A stretch of 64,000 bases of DNA from Streptomyces lincolnensis (GTDB lineage: Bacteria > Actinomycetota > Actinomycetes > Streptomycetales > Streptomycetaceae). The stretch spans positions 295,924-359,923 of the forward strand of contig NZ_JAIHON010000012.1 of assembly GCF_021173675.1 (NCBI RefSeq). The letters are read 5' to 3'. Shown piece by piece: positions 1 through 8,644 of this stretch (the stretch's first letter is position 1; every line of letters starts with the position of its first letter). The notes under the pieces are model-generated. The model saw only the letters and a list, made by a program, of their open reading frames with translations, had not been told where the DNA came from and ran no database searches. Made by a program: the position numbers and the translations under genes.

Positions 1-884
1 GTGAGGCGGTTGAGCAGCGAGGACTTGCCGGCGTTGGTGTAGCCCGCGATGGCCACGGACGGCACCTTGTGGCGCTTGCGCTCCTGCCGCTTGATCTCGC
101 GGCCGGTCTTCATGTCCGCGATCTCCCGGCGCATCTTCGCCATCTTCTCGCGGATCCGACGCCGGTCCGTCTCGATCTTGGTCTCACCGGGACCACGGGT
201 GGCGAGGCCGCCGCCCTTGCCACCGCCCATCTGACGGGACAGCGACTGACCCCAGCCTCGCAGCCTCGGCAGCATGTACTGCATCTGCGCGAGCGCGACC
301 TGCGCCTTGCCCTCTCGGGACTTGGCGTGCTGGGCGAAGATGTCGAGGATCAGGGCCGTACGGTCGATGACCTTGACCTTGACGACGTCTTCGAGGTGGA
401 TGAGCTGGCCCGGGCTGAGTTCACCGTCGCAGATGACGGTGTCCGCGCCGGTTTCCAGCACGATGTCGCGCAGCTCGTCGGCCTTGCCGGAACCGATGTA
501 GGTGGCCGCGTCGGGCTTGTCGCGGCGCTGGATCACACCGTCGAGCACGAGTGCGCCCGCGGTCTCCGCGAGGGCGGCGAGCTCGGCGAGGGAGTTGTCC
601 GCGTCCTGCGCGGTCCCCGAGGTCCAGACGCCGACGAGCACGACCCGCTCCAGACGGAGCTGGCGGTACTCGACCTCGGTGACGTCCTCGAGTTCGGTGG
701 AGAGGCCCGCCACGCGGCGCAGGGCCGCGCGCTCGGAGCGGTCGAACTGGTCGCCGTCCCGCTCTCCGTCGATCTCGTGGCTCCAGGCGACGTCCTCTTC
801 CATCAGGGCATCGGCCCGAAGACCTTCGGGGTAGGCATGCGCGACGCGCTCAGTGTCCTGGGAAGGGGATGAAGAGGAGGTCAT
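1..884 (-). CDS. hflX: HflX ribosome-associated GTPase, 3' end cut by window edge
   Basis: Reading leftward from the ATG at 884, the protein has the HflX N-terminal domain with its glycine-rich GGGKGGG...GPGETKIE segment, a basic helical linker, and a TRAFAC GTPase P-loop with the motif GYTNAGKSSLLN close to the window edge. About 294 residues are visible and the G2-G5 motifs lie outside. HflX proteins bind the 50S subunit and split stalled or hibernating 70S ribosomes. The start is supported by an AAGGA ribosome binding site six bases upstream. Transcription would come from the gap at 885-1111, since the peptidase gene behind it is on the same strand. Confidence 0.93.
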   Translation of the reverse strand, partial: MTSSSSPSQDTERVAHAYPEGLRADALMEEDVAWSHEIDGERDGDQFDRSERAALRRVAGLSTELEDVTEVEYRQLRLERVVLVGVWTSGTAQDADNSLAELAALAETAGALVLDGVIQRRDKPDAATYIGSGKADELRDIVLETGADTVICDGELSPGQLIHLEDVVKVKVIDRTALILDIFAQHAKSREGKAQVALAQMQYMLPRLRGWGQSLSRQMGGGKGGGLATRGPGETKIETDRRRIREKMAKMRREIADMKTGREIKRQERKRHKVPSVAIAGYTNAGKSSLLNRL

Positions 885-969
885 TGGGTCCTTACGTCGT
901 TGGGGATTCCGATGCGGCGGTCGCACTGCGATCACGATCGCCACGGCTCACTGCTTTCACGACCGCCGA

Positions 970-1017
970 AGCAATCGGTCACCACAGCAATCGATCACCA
1001 CGGCAATCAGCCGTCAC
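970..1017. repeat. 16-bp tandem repeat upstream of hflX
   Basis: Two near-identical copies of AGCAATCGRTCACCAC are followed by a third degenerate copy with period 16. They sit about 90 bp upstream of the hflX start, inside the 885-1111 gap, which holds no other recognisable feature. They could be slippage products or a protein-binding array. Confidence 0.6.
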
Positions 1018-1111
1018 AGTGCACAACGCACGAGTACCCCGGGAGATTCCCGTGTCCCGTGCCGCGCCGACCTGAAGATGGTCGCACGGCACGGGGCGTC
1101 TCGTCACTGTG

Positions 1112-2635
1112 TTATTTCGCTGGGGTCGCCCGGGGCGCGACCGACTTCCACTCGGGGTGTCCGGGCATCGGCGGGGTCTTCTCGGCGTAGAGCCAGCCCT
1201 CGAAGAACCCGCCCAGGTCCCGTCCGGAGATCTCCCCCGCCAGGGCGACGAAGTCGGCGGTGGTGGCGACGCCGTCCTTGTGGCGGGTCACCCAGGCACG
1301 TTCCAGGCGTTCGAAGGCCGGGCGGCCGATCTCCTGGCGCAGGGCGTAGAGGACGAGGGCGGCGCCGTCGTAGACGTTCGGGCGGAAGATGCCGATCTTC
1401 TGGCCGGGGTCGGGCGCCTTGGGGGCGGCGGGCGGTCCGCCGGCCGCCCGCCAGCGGTCGGAGGCGCCGTACGCCGCCTTCATACGGGCCTGGAGGGTGC
1501 GGCCGGCCTTCTCCTCCGCGTACAGGGCCTCGTACCAGGTGGCATGCCCCTCGTTCAGCCACAGGTCGGACCAGGTACGCGGGCTGACGCTGTCGCCGAA
1601 CCACTGGTGGGCCAGCTCGTGCACCATGATCGAGTCGACGTACCACTCCGGGAAGCCGGGCTCGGTGAACAGGTCCCGCTCGAACAGGGAGAGGGTCTGC
1701 GTCTCCAGCTCGAACCCGGTGTCGGCGGCGGCGACGAGCAGGCCGTACGTCTCGAAGGGATACGGCCCGACCTTCTCCTCCATCCAGGAGATCTGGCCGG
1801 GGGTCTTCTTCAGCCAGGGTTCCAGCCTGGTGCGGTCCTTGGTGGGCACGACGTCCCGGACGGGCAGTCCGTGGGGGCCGGTGCGGCGCAGCACGGTGGA
1901 GCGGCCGACGGAGACCTGGGCGAGCTCGGTGGCCATGGGGTGCTGGGTGCGGTAGGTCCAGGTGGTGGCCTTGCCCGCCCGGTCGACATGGGTCGGCAGT
2001 CCGTTTGCGACGGCCGTGTAGCCGTTGGGCGCGGTGACCCGGATGGTGAACATGGCCTTGTCGGAGGGGTGGTCATTGCACGGGAAGACCAGGTGGGCCA
2101 CGTCGGCCTGGTTGGCCATGGCGAGCCCGTCGTCGGTGCGCACCCAGCCGCCGTCCCGGCCCGCGGCGGACACGGGGTCGCTGGTGTGCCGGACGGTGAT
2201 CCGCATCCAGCTGCCTCGGGGCAGTGGCTGCTCCGGGGTGACCACCAGGTCCTCACCGGCGCTCGTGAAGGCGGCGGGCGCGCCGTCGACCTCCACCGAG
2301 TCGACCTCGCCGTGCGCGAAGTCGAGATTCACACGCTCCAGCGGTGCGGTCGTCCACGCGTCGATCGTGGTGACCGCCCGGAGCGGCTTGCTGTTGGTGC
2401 CGGAATAGGTGAAGGACAGGTCGTACGACGCCACGTCGTACCCGGGGTTGCCGAGGTACGGGAAGAGCCGGTCGCCGACACCCAGCGGGGCGGCCGGGGC
2501 GCTCGCGGCGAGGAGGCAGACGGAGACGGCGGAGACGAGCAGCGCGGCGGCCTTCCGGCGTCCGGAGGCACTCAGACGGACCCGGGGCGAGGCCTGGTTG
2601 GGAAAGGACACCGGTGTGCGGGGGTTGAGCAGCAT
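1112..2635 (-). CDS. Secreted M1 family zinc metallopeptidase
   Basis: The 507-residue protein begins with a basic stretch and a hydrophobic segment ending in an ASAPAAP-like signal cleavage region (about residues 28-50), so it is probably exported. The M1 catalytic signature is complete: HELAHQWFGD followed by NEGHATWYE, giving HExxH-18-E for zinc. The aminopeptidase exopeptidase motif GAMEN is not present. An N-terminal beta-rich aminopeptidase-N-like domain precedes the catalytic domain. At 507 residues it lacks the large C-terminal domain of PepN. No strong ribosome binding site precedes the ATG, and a GTG eight codons downstream is an alternative start. The substrate is unknown. Confidence 0.88.
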   Translation of the reverse strand: MLLNPRTPVSFPNQASPRVRLSASGRRKAAALLVSAVSVCLLAASAPAAPLGVGDRLFPYLGNPGYDVASYDLSFTYSGTNSKPLRAVTTIDAWTTAPLERVNLDFAHGEVDSVEVDGAPAAFTSAGEDLVVTPEQPLPRGSWMRITVRHTSDPVSAAGRDGGWVRTDDGLAMANQADVAHLVFPCNDHPSDKAMFTIRVTAPNGYTAVANGLPTHVDRAGKATTWTYRTQHPMATELAQVSVGRSTVLRRTGPHGLPVRDVVPTKDRTRLEPWLKKTPGQISWMEEKVGPYPFETYGLLVAAADTGFELETQTLSLFERDLFTEPGFPEWYVDSIMVHELAHQWFGDSVSPRTWSDLWLNEGHATWYEALYAEEKAGRTLQARMKAAYGASDRWRAAGGPPAAPKAPDPGQKIGIFRPNVYDGAALVLYALRQEIGRPAFERLERAWVTRHKDGVATTADFVALAGEISGRDLGGFFEGWLYAEKTPPMPGHPEWKSVAPRATPAK

Positions 2636-2782
2636 GCACCACCGCTACCAGCGCGCGCGTGCCGTGCGGCGGCGGCGCGCGACCGGCCCACTCGAAGGGG
2701 TGCGCGGGAGCGGGCGAGTGGCTCGGTCCCGGCGATCGGGGGACCGGGCCGCCGGGGAGGGGCCGCTCAGTCCCCCAGCGCC

Positions 2783-5038
2783 TCAGTCCTCCAGCGCCTG
2801 CGGCTGCGCCCGGCTGACGTCGTACACGCCCGGCACGTTCCGCATGGCCCGCATCAGGGCGGGGAGGCGGGCCGCGTCGGGGAGTTGGACCGTGTAGGTG
2901 TGGCGTACGCGCTGGCGGCTCGGCGGCTCGACGGTGGCCGAGACGATCTCCGCGCCCTCCAGGGCCATCGCCTCGGTGAGGTCGGCGAGGAGATGAGGGC
3001 GGCCGAACGATTCGGCGAACAGCGTGACCCGGCACCCGGTGGTGTTCCCCCAGCGCACACCGATCTCCGCGCGCCCCGCGTCCTTCATGCGCGCCACCGC
3101 CGCGCACTCCACGCGGTGGACGGTCACCGCTCCGCCGCGTACGGCGAATCCGGTCACCTCGTCGGGCGGTACGGGCGTACAGCAGCCGGCGAGCCGGACG
3201 GAGCTCGCGCCGGGCTCGTCCACGACGACGTCCGCGTCGGCGGTGCGCTCGGCAGGACGGGAGCCGGGCGCGACGGCCGGGGCCACGCCACCGTCCCCCG
3301 CACCCGCACCCGCACCCGCACCCGCACCCGCACGTACACCGGTGTCCCGCGCGCTCTCGGGAGCCGCCGCGGCCGGTGCCGGATGCGTGGAGAGCCAGCG
3401 CTGGATGGCGATCCGGGCGGCCGGGGTGTGGGCGTGCTCCAGCCACTCCCTGGAGGGCTCGGAGGCGGGGTCCTGGCCCATGAGGAGCTGGACCGTGTCG
3501 CCGTCCCGCAGGACGGTGCTCAGCGTCGCCAGGCGGCCGTTGACGCGGGCGCCGATGCACGCGTGCGCGTCCTCGCCGTACTGCGCGTAGGCGGCGTCCA
3601 CACAGGTCGCGCCCTCGGGCAGTCCCAGCGTGCCGCCGTCGGGCCGGAAGACGGTGATCTCGCGGTCCTGGGCGAGGTCCTCGCGCAGGGTCGACCAGAA
3701 GGTGTCGGGGTCGGACGCGCCCTGCTGCCACTCCAGGAGACGGGAGAGCCAGCCGGGGCGGGTCGGATCCACCCGCTCACCGTCGGCCCGCTCACCGTCC
3801 ACGCCCCCACCGCCCACGCCCTCGCCGTCGACCGGCTCGTCGGAGGGCGGCGCGTAGGGGTTGCCGAGCGCGACCACCCCGGCCTCGGCGACCTTGTGCA
3901 TCTGGTGCGTACGGATGAGGACTTCGGTGACCTGGCCGTCCTCGCGGGCCACGGCGGTGTGCAGCGACTGGTACAGATTGAACTTCGGTACGGCGATGAA
4001 GTCCTTGAACTCCGAGACGACGGGCGTCATACAGGTGTGGAGCTCCCCGAGGACGCCGTAGCAGTCGGCGTCCTCGTTGACCAGCACCAGCAGGCGGCCG
4101 AAGTCGGAGCCCCGCAGGCGACCGCGTTTGCGGGCCACACGGTGCACGGAGACGAAGTGCCGCGGCCGGATGAGGACTTCGGCCTGGATGCCGGAGTCGC
4201 GCAGGACGACGCGCATCTCGTCGGCCATCTCGGCCAGGGGGTCGTCGGCGCGGGAGGCGTTGTCGACGATCAGCTCCCTGGTGTGCTCGTACTCCTCGGG
4301 GTGCAGGATCGCGAAGACCAGGTCCTCCAGTTCGGACTTGAGGGCCTGGACGCCGAGCCGTTCGGCGAGCGGGATGAGGACGTCGCGGGTGACCTTGGCG
4401 ATGCGGGCCTGTTTCTCGGGGCGCATCACGCCCAGGGTGCGCATGTTGTGCAGCCGGTCGGCGAGTTTGATCGACATCACGCGGACGTCGTTGCCGGTGG
4501 CGACGAGCATCTTGCGGAAGGTCTCCGGCTCGGCGGCGGCGCCGTAGTCGACCTTCTCCAGCTTGGTGACGCCGTCGACGAGGAAGCGGACCTCCTCGCC
4601 GAACTCCTCGCGGACCTGATCGAGCGTCACATCGGTGTCCTCGACGGTGTCATGGAGCAGAGAGGCCGTCAGGGTCGTGGTCTCGGCGCCGAGTTCGGCG
4701 AGGATCAGGGTCACCGCGAGGGGATGTGTGATGTACGGCTCACCGCTCTTGCGCATCTGGCCGCGGTGCGAGGACTCGGCCAGGACGTAGGCGCGGCGCA
4801 GCGGTTCGAGGTCGGCGTCGGGGTGGTGGGCGCGATGGGCCTCGGCCACATGGCCGATGGCGTCGGGCAGCCGGTCACGGGCGGCGGGTCCGAGCAGCGC
4901 GGCACGGCCGAGGCGTCGCAGGTCCAGCCGGGAGCGGGCCTTCCTGCGGGGCGCTGTCGGCAGGACAGCACCCGAGGCCGTCGGACCCGATGTGACCACC
5001 GGGCCCGAGTTCGCAGGATTCGCGGCATCCGCGCTCAT
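2783..5038 (-). CDS. rshA: RelA/SpoT homologue (ppGpp hydrolase/synthetase family), RshA-like
   Basis: Long RSH architecture: HD hydrolase domain, synthetase-like domain, TGS domain and C-terminal ACT domain. The hydrolase motifs are intact: RKSGEPYITHP, LLHDTVEDT and KLADRLHNM. The synthetase domain keeps an Asp, the YQSLH tyrosine and the Glu of EVLIRT, but several usually invariant positions differ, including IRPRH for GRPKH, no Arg after the Asp, and NLYQ for NGYQ. A Gly/Ala dipeptide repeat separates TGS from ACT. The start at 5038 was chosen because GGAGGTG lies five bases upstream; an ATG 16 codons earlier has no such site. The position beside dapF and miaA matches S. coelicolor rshA rather than the main relA. 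I infer a protein that is mainly a hydrolase or is specially regulated. Confidence 0.9.
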   Translation of the reverse strand: MSADAANPANSGPVVTSGPTASGAVLPTAPRRKARSRLDLRRLGRAALLGPAARDRLPDAIGHVAEAHRAHHPDADLEPLRRAYVLAESSHRGQMRKSGEPYITHPLAVTLILAELGAETTTLTASLLHDTVEDTDVTLDQVREEFGEEVRFLVDGVTKLEKVDYGAAAEPETFRKMLVATGNDVRVMSIKLADRLHNMRTLGVMRPEKQARIAKVTRDVLIPLAERLGVQALKSELEDLVFAILHPEEYEHTRELIVDNASRADDPLAEMADEMRVVLRDSGIQAEVLIRPRHFVSVHRVARKRGRLRGSDFGRLLVLVNEDADCYGVLGELHTCMTPVVSEFKDFIAVPKFNLYQSLHTAVAREDGQVTEVLIRTHQMHKVAEAGVVALGNPYAPPSDEPVDGEGVGGGGVDGERADGERVDPTRPGWLSRLLEWQQGASDPDTFWSTLREDLAQDREITVFRPDGGTLGLPEGATCVDAAYAQYGEDAHACIGARVNGRLATLSTVLRDGDTVQLLMGQDPASEPSREWLEHAHTPAARIAIQRWLSTHPAPAAAAPESARDTGVRAGAGAGAGAGAGDGGVAPAVAPGSRPAERTADADVVVDEPGASSVRLAGCCTPVPPDEVTGFAVRGGAVTVHRVECAAVARMKDAGRAEIGVRWGNTTGCRVTLFAESFGRPHLLADLTEAMALEGAEIVSATVEPPSRQRVRHTYTVQLPDAARLPALMRAMRNVPGVYDVSRAQPQALED
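3297..3332. repeat. Six tandem CCCGCA hexamers inside rshA
   Basis: Six perfect copies of CCCGCA encode the Gly-Ala run in the linker between the TGS and ACT domains of the RSH protein. Copy-number change would alter linker length by two residues without shifting the frame. Confidence 0.9.
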
Positions 5039-5244
5039 GGGCACCTCCGGCTGTGGACCGGCGGACGGGTGCCCCAGGGCTGACACGGCTCAGGGGATGG
5101 CATCGGTCCCCCGTCCGGGCCGGTGCTTGATGCTACCGAGCCCATCACGCCCGACTGACCGTCTCTCGTCGAGCGTGAAACTGATCACCCATTCGAGCGA
5201 AGGTTTGTAGGTTTACGATTGCGCACCAAGTGACAACAGATCGG

Positions 5245-6114
5245 TCAGCGTACGGACCTTTCCAGCCACTCCGTGTCGAGTTCCCCCTCGGCGACGATCA
5301 CCGCGGGCCCGGCCATCTCGATCTCGCCGTCGGGCCGCTCGGTGATCACCAGGGTGCCGCCGGGCACGTCGACGGTGTACGTCGCCGGGGCGCCGGTCAC
5401 GGCCGGGTCGGCGCCGTCCCGGCGGGCGGTGGCGACGGCGACCGCGCACGCGCCCGTGCCGCACGAACGGGTCTCCCCGGCGCCGCGCTCGTGCACGCGC
5501 AGGGCGACATGGCGAGGACCGCGGTCGACGACGAACTCGACGTTGACCCCGTCCGGGTAGGCGGAGGCCGGGCTGAAGGGCGGCGGGGAGTACAGGTCGC
5601 CGGCGTGGGCGAGGTCGTCCACGAAGGCCACGGCGTGCGGGTTGCCCATGTTCACGTTCCGCGCGGGCCAGCTGCGCTCGCCGACGCTCACCGTGACGTC
5701 CCCCTCGGGGAGCAGCGCCCGGCCCATGCCGACGGTGATGTCGCCGGCCTTGTCGATGTGCACGCTCTTGACGCCGCCGCGCGTGGCGACGGACAGGTCG
5801 CCCTCGGTCACGTACCCGGCGTGCTGGAGGTAGCGCGCGAACACCCGGACGCCGTTGCCGCACATCTCCGCGATCGAGCCGTCGCCGTTGCGGTAGTCCA
5901 TGAACCACTCCGCCTCGGGCGCCATGTGCCGGGCCTCGGGGTGGGACGCGGACCGTACGACGTGCAGGAGGCCGTCACCGCCGATGCCCGCGCGGCGGTC
6001 ACAGAGGGCTGCGACGGCGGCCGGGGGCAGGTCGAGGGTGTTCTCGGGATCCGGGACGATCACGAAGTCGTTCTCCGTGCCGTGACCCTTGAGGAAGGCG
6101 ATCCGGGTGCTCAT
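5245..6114 (-). CDS. dapF: Diaminopimelate epimerase
   Basis: DapF interconverts LL- and meso-diaminopimelate for lysine and peptidoglycan synthesis. Streptomyces walls contain the LL form, so the substrate comes directly from this pathway and the enzyme supplies the meso form for lysine. Both catalytic cysteines are visible, in EMCGNGVR and GETRSCGTGACA, along with the N-terminal GTENDF motif. The 289-residue length is typical. The start at MSTRIAFLKG fits the family; the longer in-frame upstream extension is Arg/Pro-rich and unlike any DapF. It lies downstream of miaA and a small membrane protein on the same strand. Confidence 0.96.
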   Translation of the reverse strand: MSTRIAFLKGHGTENDFVIVPDPENTLDLPPAAVAALCDRRAGIGGDGLLHVVRSASHPEARHMAPEAEWFMDYRNGDGSIAEMCGNGVRVFARYLQHAGYVTEGDLSVATRGGVKSVHIDKAGDITVGMGRALLPEGDVTVSVGERSWPARNVNMGNPHAVAFVDDLAHAGDLYSPPPFSPASAYPDGVNVEFVVDRGPRHVALRVHERGAGETRSCGTGACAVAVATARRDGADPAVTGAPATYTVDVPGGTLVITERPDGEIEMAGPAVIVAEGELDTEWLERSVR

Positions 6115-6207
6115 GCCTCGATCGTACGGCGCGGCCCGGTGGGGGCTGATCGCGCCCGCGCGGCGGGGCCGCTCACTGGGACAGCCCCGCACCCTTGAAG
6201 AGGCGCC

Positions 6208-6711
6208 TCAGCGCAACCGCGCCACGCGCCACACGGCGAGGACGACGACCACGGCCACCATCAGCGCGTACGCCAGCACCACCCGCCAGTCCGGGCGGCG
6301 GCCCGAACCCCGCTGGGGCAGACCAGGCCACGTGTAACCAACGCGGCGGGCGGCCATCATGCCCCAGCCCGCCGCGCAGGAGCAGATCAGCAGGCCGAGC
6401 ATGGCGATGACGGCGCCGCTGTCGCCGAAGTCGAAGGCGAGCGGGAAGGCGAACATCAGGGAACCGACCGCGGCCAGCGAGACGATGGGGGCGAGCTGCC
6501 AGATGCGCAGCCGCCGCTGCGGACGCAGCTCGACCTCGACCTCCGGGCCGCCCGCGAACATCTCCTCGGGCTCGGGACCGTCGTCCGTCACACCGCCCTG
6601 CGTGTCATCGGGTCCGTCGGAGCTCAGACGGTCGTCGTCCTGCTCCGGTTCGCCGTTGTCCACGGTGAGGTGCTCGGTGTCCTGTGCGGTGTCACGAGGG
6701 CCGGCCTCCAT
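6208..6711 (-). CDS. Conserved small membrane protein, function unknown
   Basis: An acidic, disordered N-terminal half of about 75 residues is followed by three predicted membrane segments: LAPIVSLAAVGSLMFAF, then a stretch around AVIAMLGLLICSCAAG, then VVLAYALMVAVVVVLAV near the C terminus. I do not recognise the family. The start at 6711 is preferred over an ATG ten codons upstream because GGGAGGG lies eight bases before it. It sits between miaA and dapF on the same strand. Confidence 0.75.
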   Translation of the reverse strand: MEAGPRDTAQDTEHLTVDNGEPEQDDDRLSSDGPDDTQGGVTDDGPEPEEMFAGGPEVEVELRPQRRLRIWQLAPIVSLAAVGSLMFAFPLAFDFGDSGAVIAMLGLLICSCAAGWGMMAARRVGYTWPGLPQRGSGRRPDWRVVLAYALMVAVVVVLAVWRVARLR

Positions 6712-6819
6712 CGCCACGCGCCCTCCCAACTTGGACTCCACTTGGTCGATCGAAGCTCGATGATGGCACGCCCCCGGAGGCCGCGATGACGGCCGGAGCG
6801 TCCCGATGCCATGACGTGA

Positions 6820-7758
6820 TCAGGCTGTAACCGGTCGTTCGACCAACGACAGCGCGAGCTGCGGAAGTTCCGTGAGATCCGCCGCGGCCCCACTCAACCA
6901 GTGCACCCGCGGGTCGCGCCTGAACCATGAATCCTGACGGCGCGCGAAGCGCTTGGTGGCCCGTACGGTCTCCGCGCGCGCCTCCGCCTCCGTGCACTCG
7001 CCGGAGAGCGCGGCGAGGACCTGCTGGTAGCCGAGCGCGCGTGAGGCCGTACGCCCCTCGCGCAACCCCCGTGCTTCCAGTGCGCGCACCTCGTCGACCA
7101 GACCGGCCTCCCACATCCGGTCCACCCGGCGCGCGATGCGTTCGTCGAGTTCGGGCCGCGCCACGTCGACGCCGATCTGGACCGTGTCGTAGACGGAGTC
7201 GTGGCCGGGGAGGTTGGCGGTGAAGGGCTTGCCGGTGATCTCGATCACTTCGAGGGCCCGGACGATACGGCGGCCGTTGCTGGGCAGGATCGCGTGCGCG
7301 GCCTCGGGGTCGGCGGCGGCCAGACGGGCGTGCAGCGCGCCGGAGCCGCGCAGCGTGAGTTCCTCCTCCAGACGGCCTCTGACCTCGGGGTCGGTGCCGG
7401 GGAACTCCAGGTTGTCGACGGCACCCCGGACGTACAGGCCGGAGCCGCCGACCAGGACCGGCCAGCGGCCCTCGGCGAGCAGGGCGTCGATCCGGGCGCG
7501 GGCCAGCCTCTGGTACTCGGCGACGGACGCCGTGACGGTCACGTCCCAGATGTCCAGGAGGTGGTGCGGGACGTCGGCGCGCTCCTCGGGCGTCAGCTTG
7601 GCGGTGCCGATGTCCATCCCTCGGTAGAGCTGCATGGAGTCGGCGTTGACGACCTCGCCGCCGAGACGCCGGGCCAGGAAGACGCCCAGATCGGACTTTC
7701 CGGCCGCGGTCGGTCCGACGACGGCGATGACGCGGGGGGCGGGGGGTGCGCTGCTCAC
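6820..7758 (-). CDS. miaA: tRNA dimethylallyltransferase MiaA
   Basis: MiaA adds an isopentenyl group to A37 of tRNAs reading UNN codons; MiaB, encoded nearby at 9404-10930, then methylthiolates the same base. The P-loop VVGPTAAGKS is at the N terminus, followed by NADSMQLYRGMDIGTAKL, GGSGLYVRG and the RxxxQxxWFRRD-like QDSWFRRDPRVHWL near the C terminus. The 312-residue length is normal. Translation starts at a GTG with GGGAGGA about nine bases upstream. Confidence 0.96.
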   Translation of the reverse strand: MSSAPPAPRVIAVVGPTAAGKSDLGVFLARRLGGEVVNADSMQLYRGMDIGTAKLTPEERADVPHHLLDIWDVTVTASVAEYQRLARARIDALLAEGRWPVLVGGSGLYVRGAVDNLEFPGTDPEVRGRLEEELTLRGSGALHARLAAADPEAAHAILPSNGRRIVRALEVIEITGKPFTANLPGHDSVYDTVQIGVDVARPELDERIARRVDRMWEAGLVDEVRALEARGLREGRTASRALGYQQVLAALSGECTEAEARAETVRATKRFARRQDSWFRRDPRVHWLSGAAADLTELPQLALSLVERPVTA

Positions 7759-7941
7759 CGGACCATCCTCCCAAACCTCCACGGGTGACCTCGAACGAGT
7801 TACGTGACGGCTCCGGGCCGGGGTCGTTCCCAGTTGCGAGGTTTTCCGCCGCCGGATCGCAGGGGCGGCGGCCCGGGCGACGCAAACGGGCGCACCGGAC
7901 GACGCGGGATTTCGCCCGCACGAGTAACGTATGGAGTGGAT

Positions 7942-8250
7942 ATGGGCGTTTTCGCACGACTTCTCCGGAGGTCGAAGACCACCGAGGAGGCGACGGCCGC
8001 CGAGGTGCAGGCCGCCGACGCGTCGACCGACGAGAAGGGCGAGCAGGCCGAGGAGGCGGCAGAGACGAAGGAGTCGGCCGAGGCCGGCGCCGAAGTCGGA
8101 GCCAAGGCCAAGGCTGGGACCGGGGACACGGCGGAGGAGAAGACCGCGGCAGCCGACAAGGACACGTCCGGCGAAAGCGTCGAGATCCCCAAGCAGCAGT
8201 CCGCCGAGGAGGTCGCCGACAGCGAGGCCGGCGAAGGCGCCCGCACGTAA
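7942..8250 (+). CDS. Small acidic Ala/Glu/Lys-rich protein
   Basis: A 102-residue low-complexity protein starts MGVFARLLRRSK, a short basic amphipathic head that could touch membrane or nucleic acid. The rest is an Ala/Glu/Asp/Lys tail with no recognisable fold, probably disordered. GGAG lies just before the ATG. It is 24 bases upstream of the antitoxin-like gene and probably cotranscribed with it. Similar Streptomyces proteins are sometimes labelled gliding motility protein; I see nothing that supports that name. Confidence 0.7.
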   Translation: MGVFARLLRRSKTTEEATAAEVQAADASTDEKGEQAEEAAETKESAEAGAEVGAKAKAGTGDTAEEKTAAADKDTSGESVEIPKQQSAEEVADSEAGEGART

Positions 8251-8274
8251 CCAGCCCGTCAGGGAAGGTGGACC

Positions 8275-8559
8275 ATGGGTCTCCTGGACAATTTGAAGGC
8301 CAAGCTCAACCCGGCCAAGGACAAGGTCTCCGGTCTCGCGCAGCAGCACGGCGACAAGATCCAGCACGGCCTGGACAAGGCCGCGAAGGTCGTCGACGAG
8401 AAGACCAAGGGCAAGTACAGCGACAAGATCCAGACGGGCACGGGCAAGGCCAAGGGTGCCATGGACCGACTGGCGCACAAGGACGGCACGGACGCGGGCG
8501 GCGCCACCGACACGCCACCGGCCTCTTCGCCACCTTCCTCTCCCCCGCCGGCTTCCTGA
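8275..8559 (+). CDS. MT0933-type antitoxin-like protein
   Basis: The 94-residue protein has the helical repeat-like core of the actinobacterial MT0933_antitox family (Pfam PF14013): MGLLDNLKAKLNPAKDKV, then LAQQHGDKIQHGLDKAAKVVDEKTKGKYSDKI, written here only as landmarks around residues 25-57. A Ser/Pro/Ala-rich tail follows. GGAAGG lies upstream of the ATG. No toxin gene is adjacent: the upstream neighbour is a disordered acidic protein and the downstream gene is convergent. The antitoxin label is a family name and does not show a working toxin-antitoxin pair. Confidence 0.78.
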   Translation: MGLLDNLKAKLNPAKDKVSGLAQQHGDKIQHGLDKAAKVVDEKTKGKYSDKIQTGTGKAKGAMDRLAHKDGTDAGGATDTPPASSPPSSPPPAS

Positions 8560-8644
8560 CCGGCACGGCACATCGACGGACGGCCGTGGAGCGCGATGCT
8601 CCCGGCCGTCCGCCGTTTCGCCCCAGCCGGCGCGGACGGCCGCC

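Noticed and set aside
1109..5083. Very long plus-strand open frame opposite the M1 peptidase and rshA
   Set aside because: Antisense of real genes in GC-rich DNA; no domains, biased towards Gly/Arg/Val/Asp as expected of a mirrored third-position GC frame.
5193..5208. LexA-like box TCGAGC-GAAG-GTTTGT between rshA and dapF
   Set aside because: Three of twelve conserved positions differ, and half-sites of this quality are expected by chance in 64 kb.
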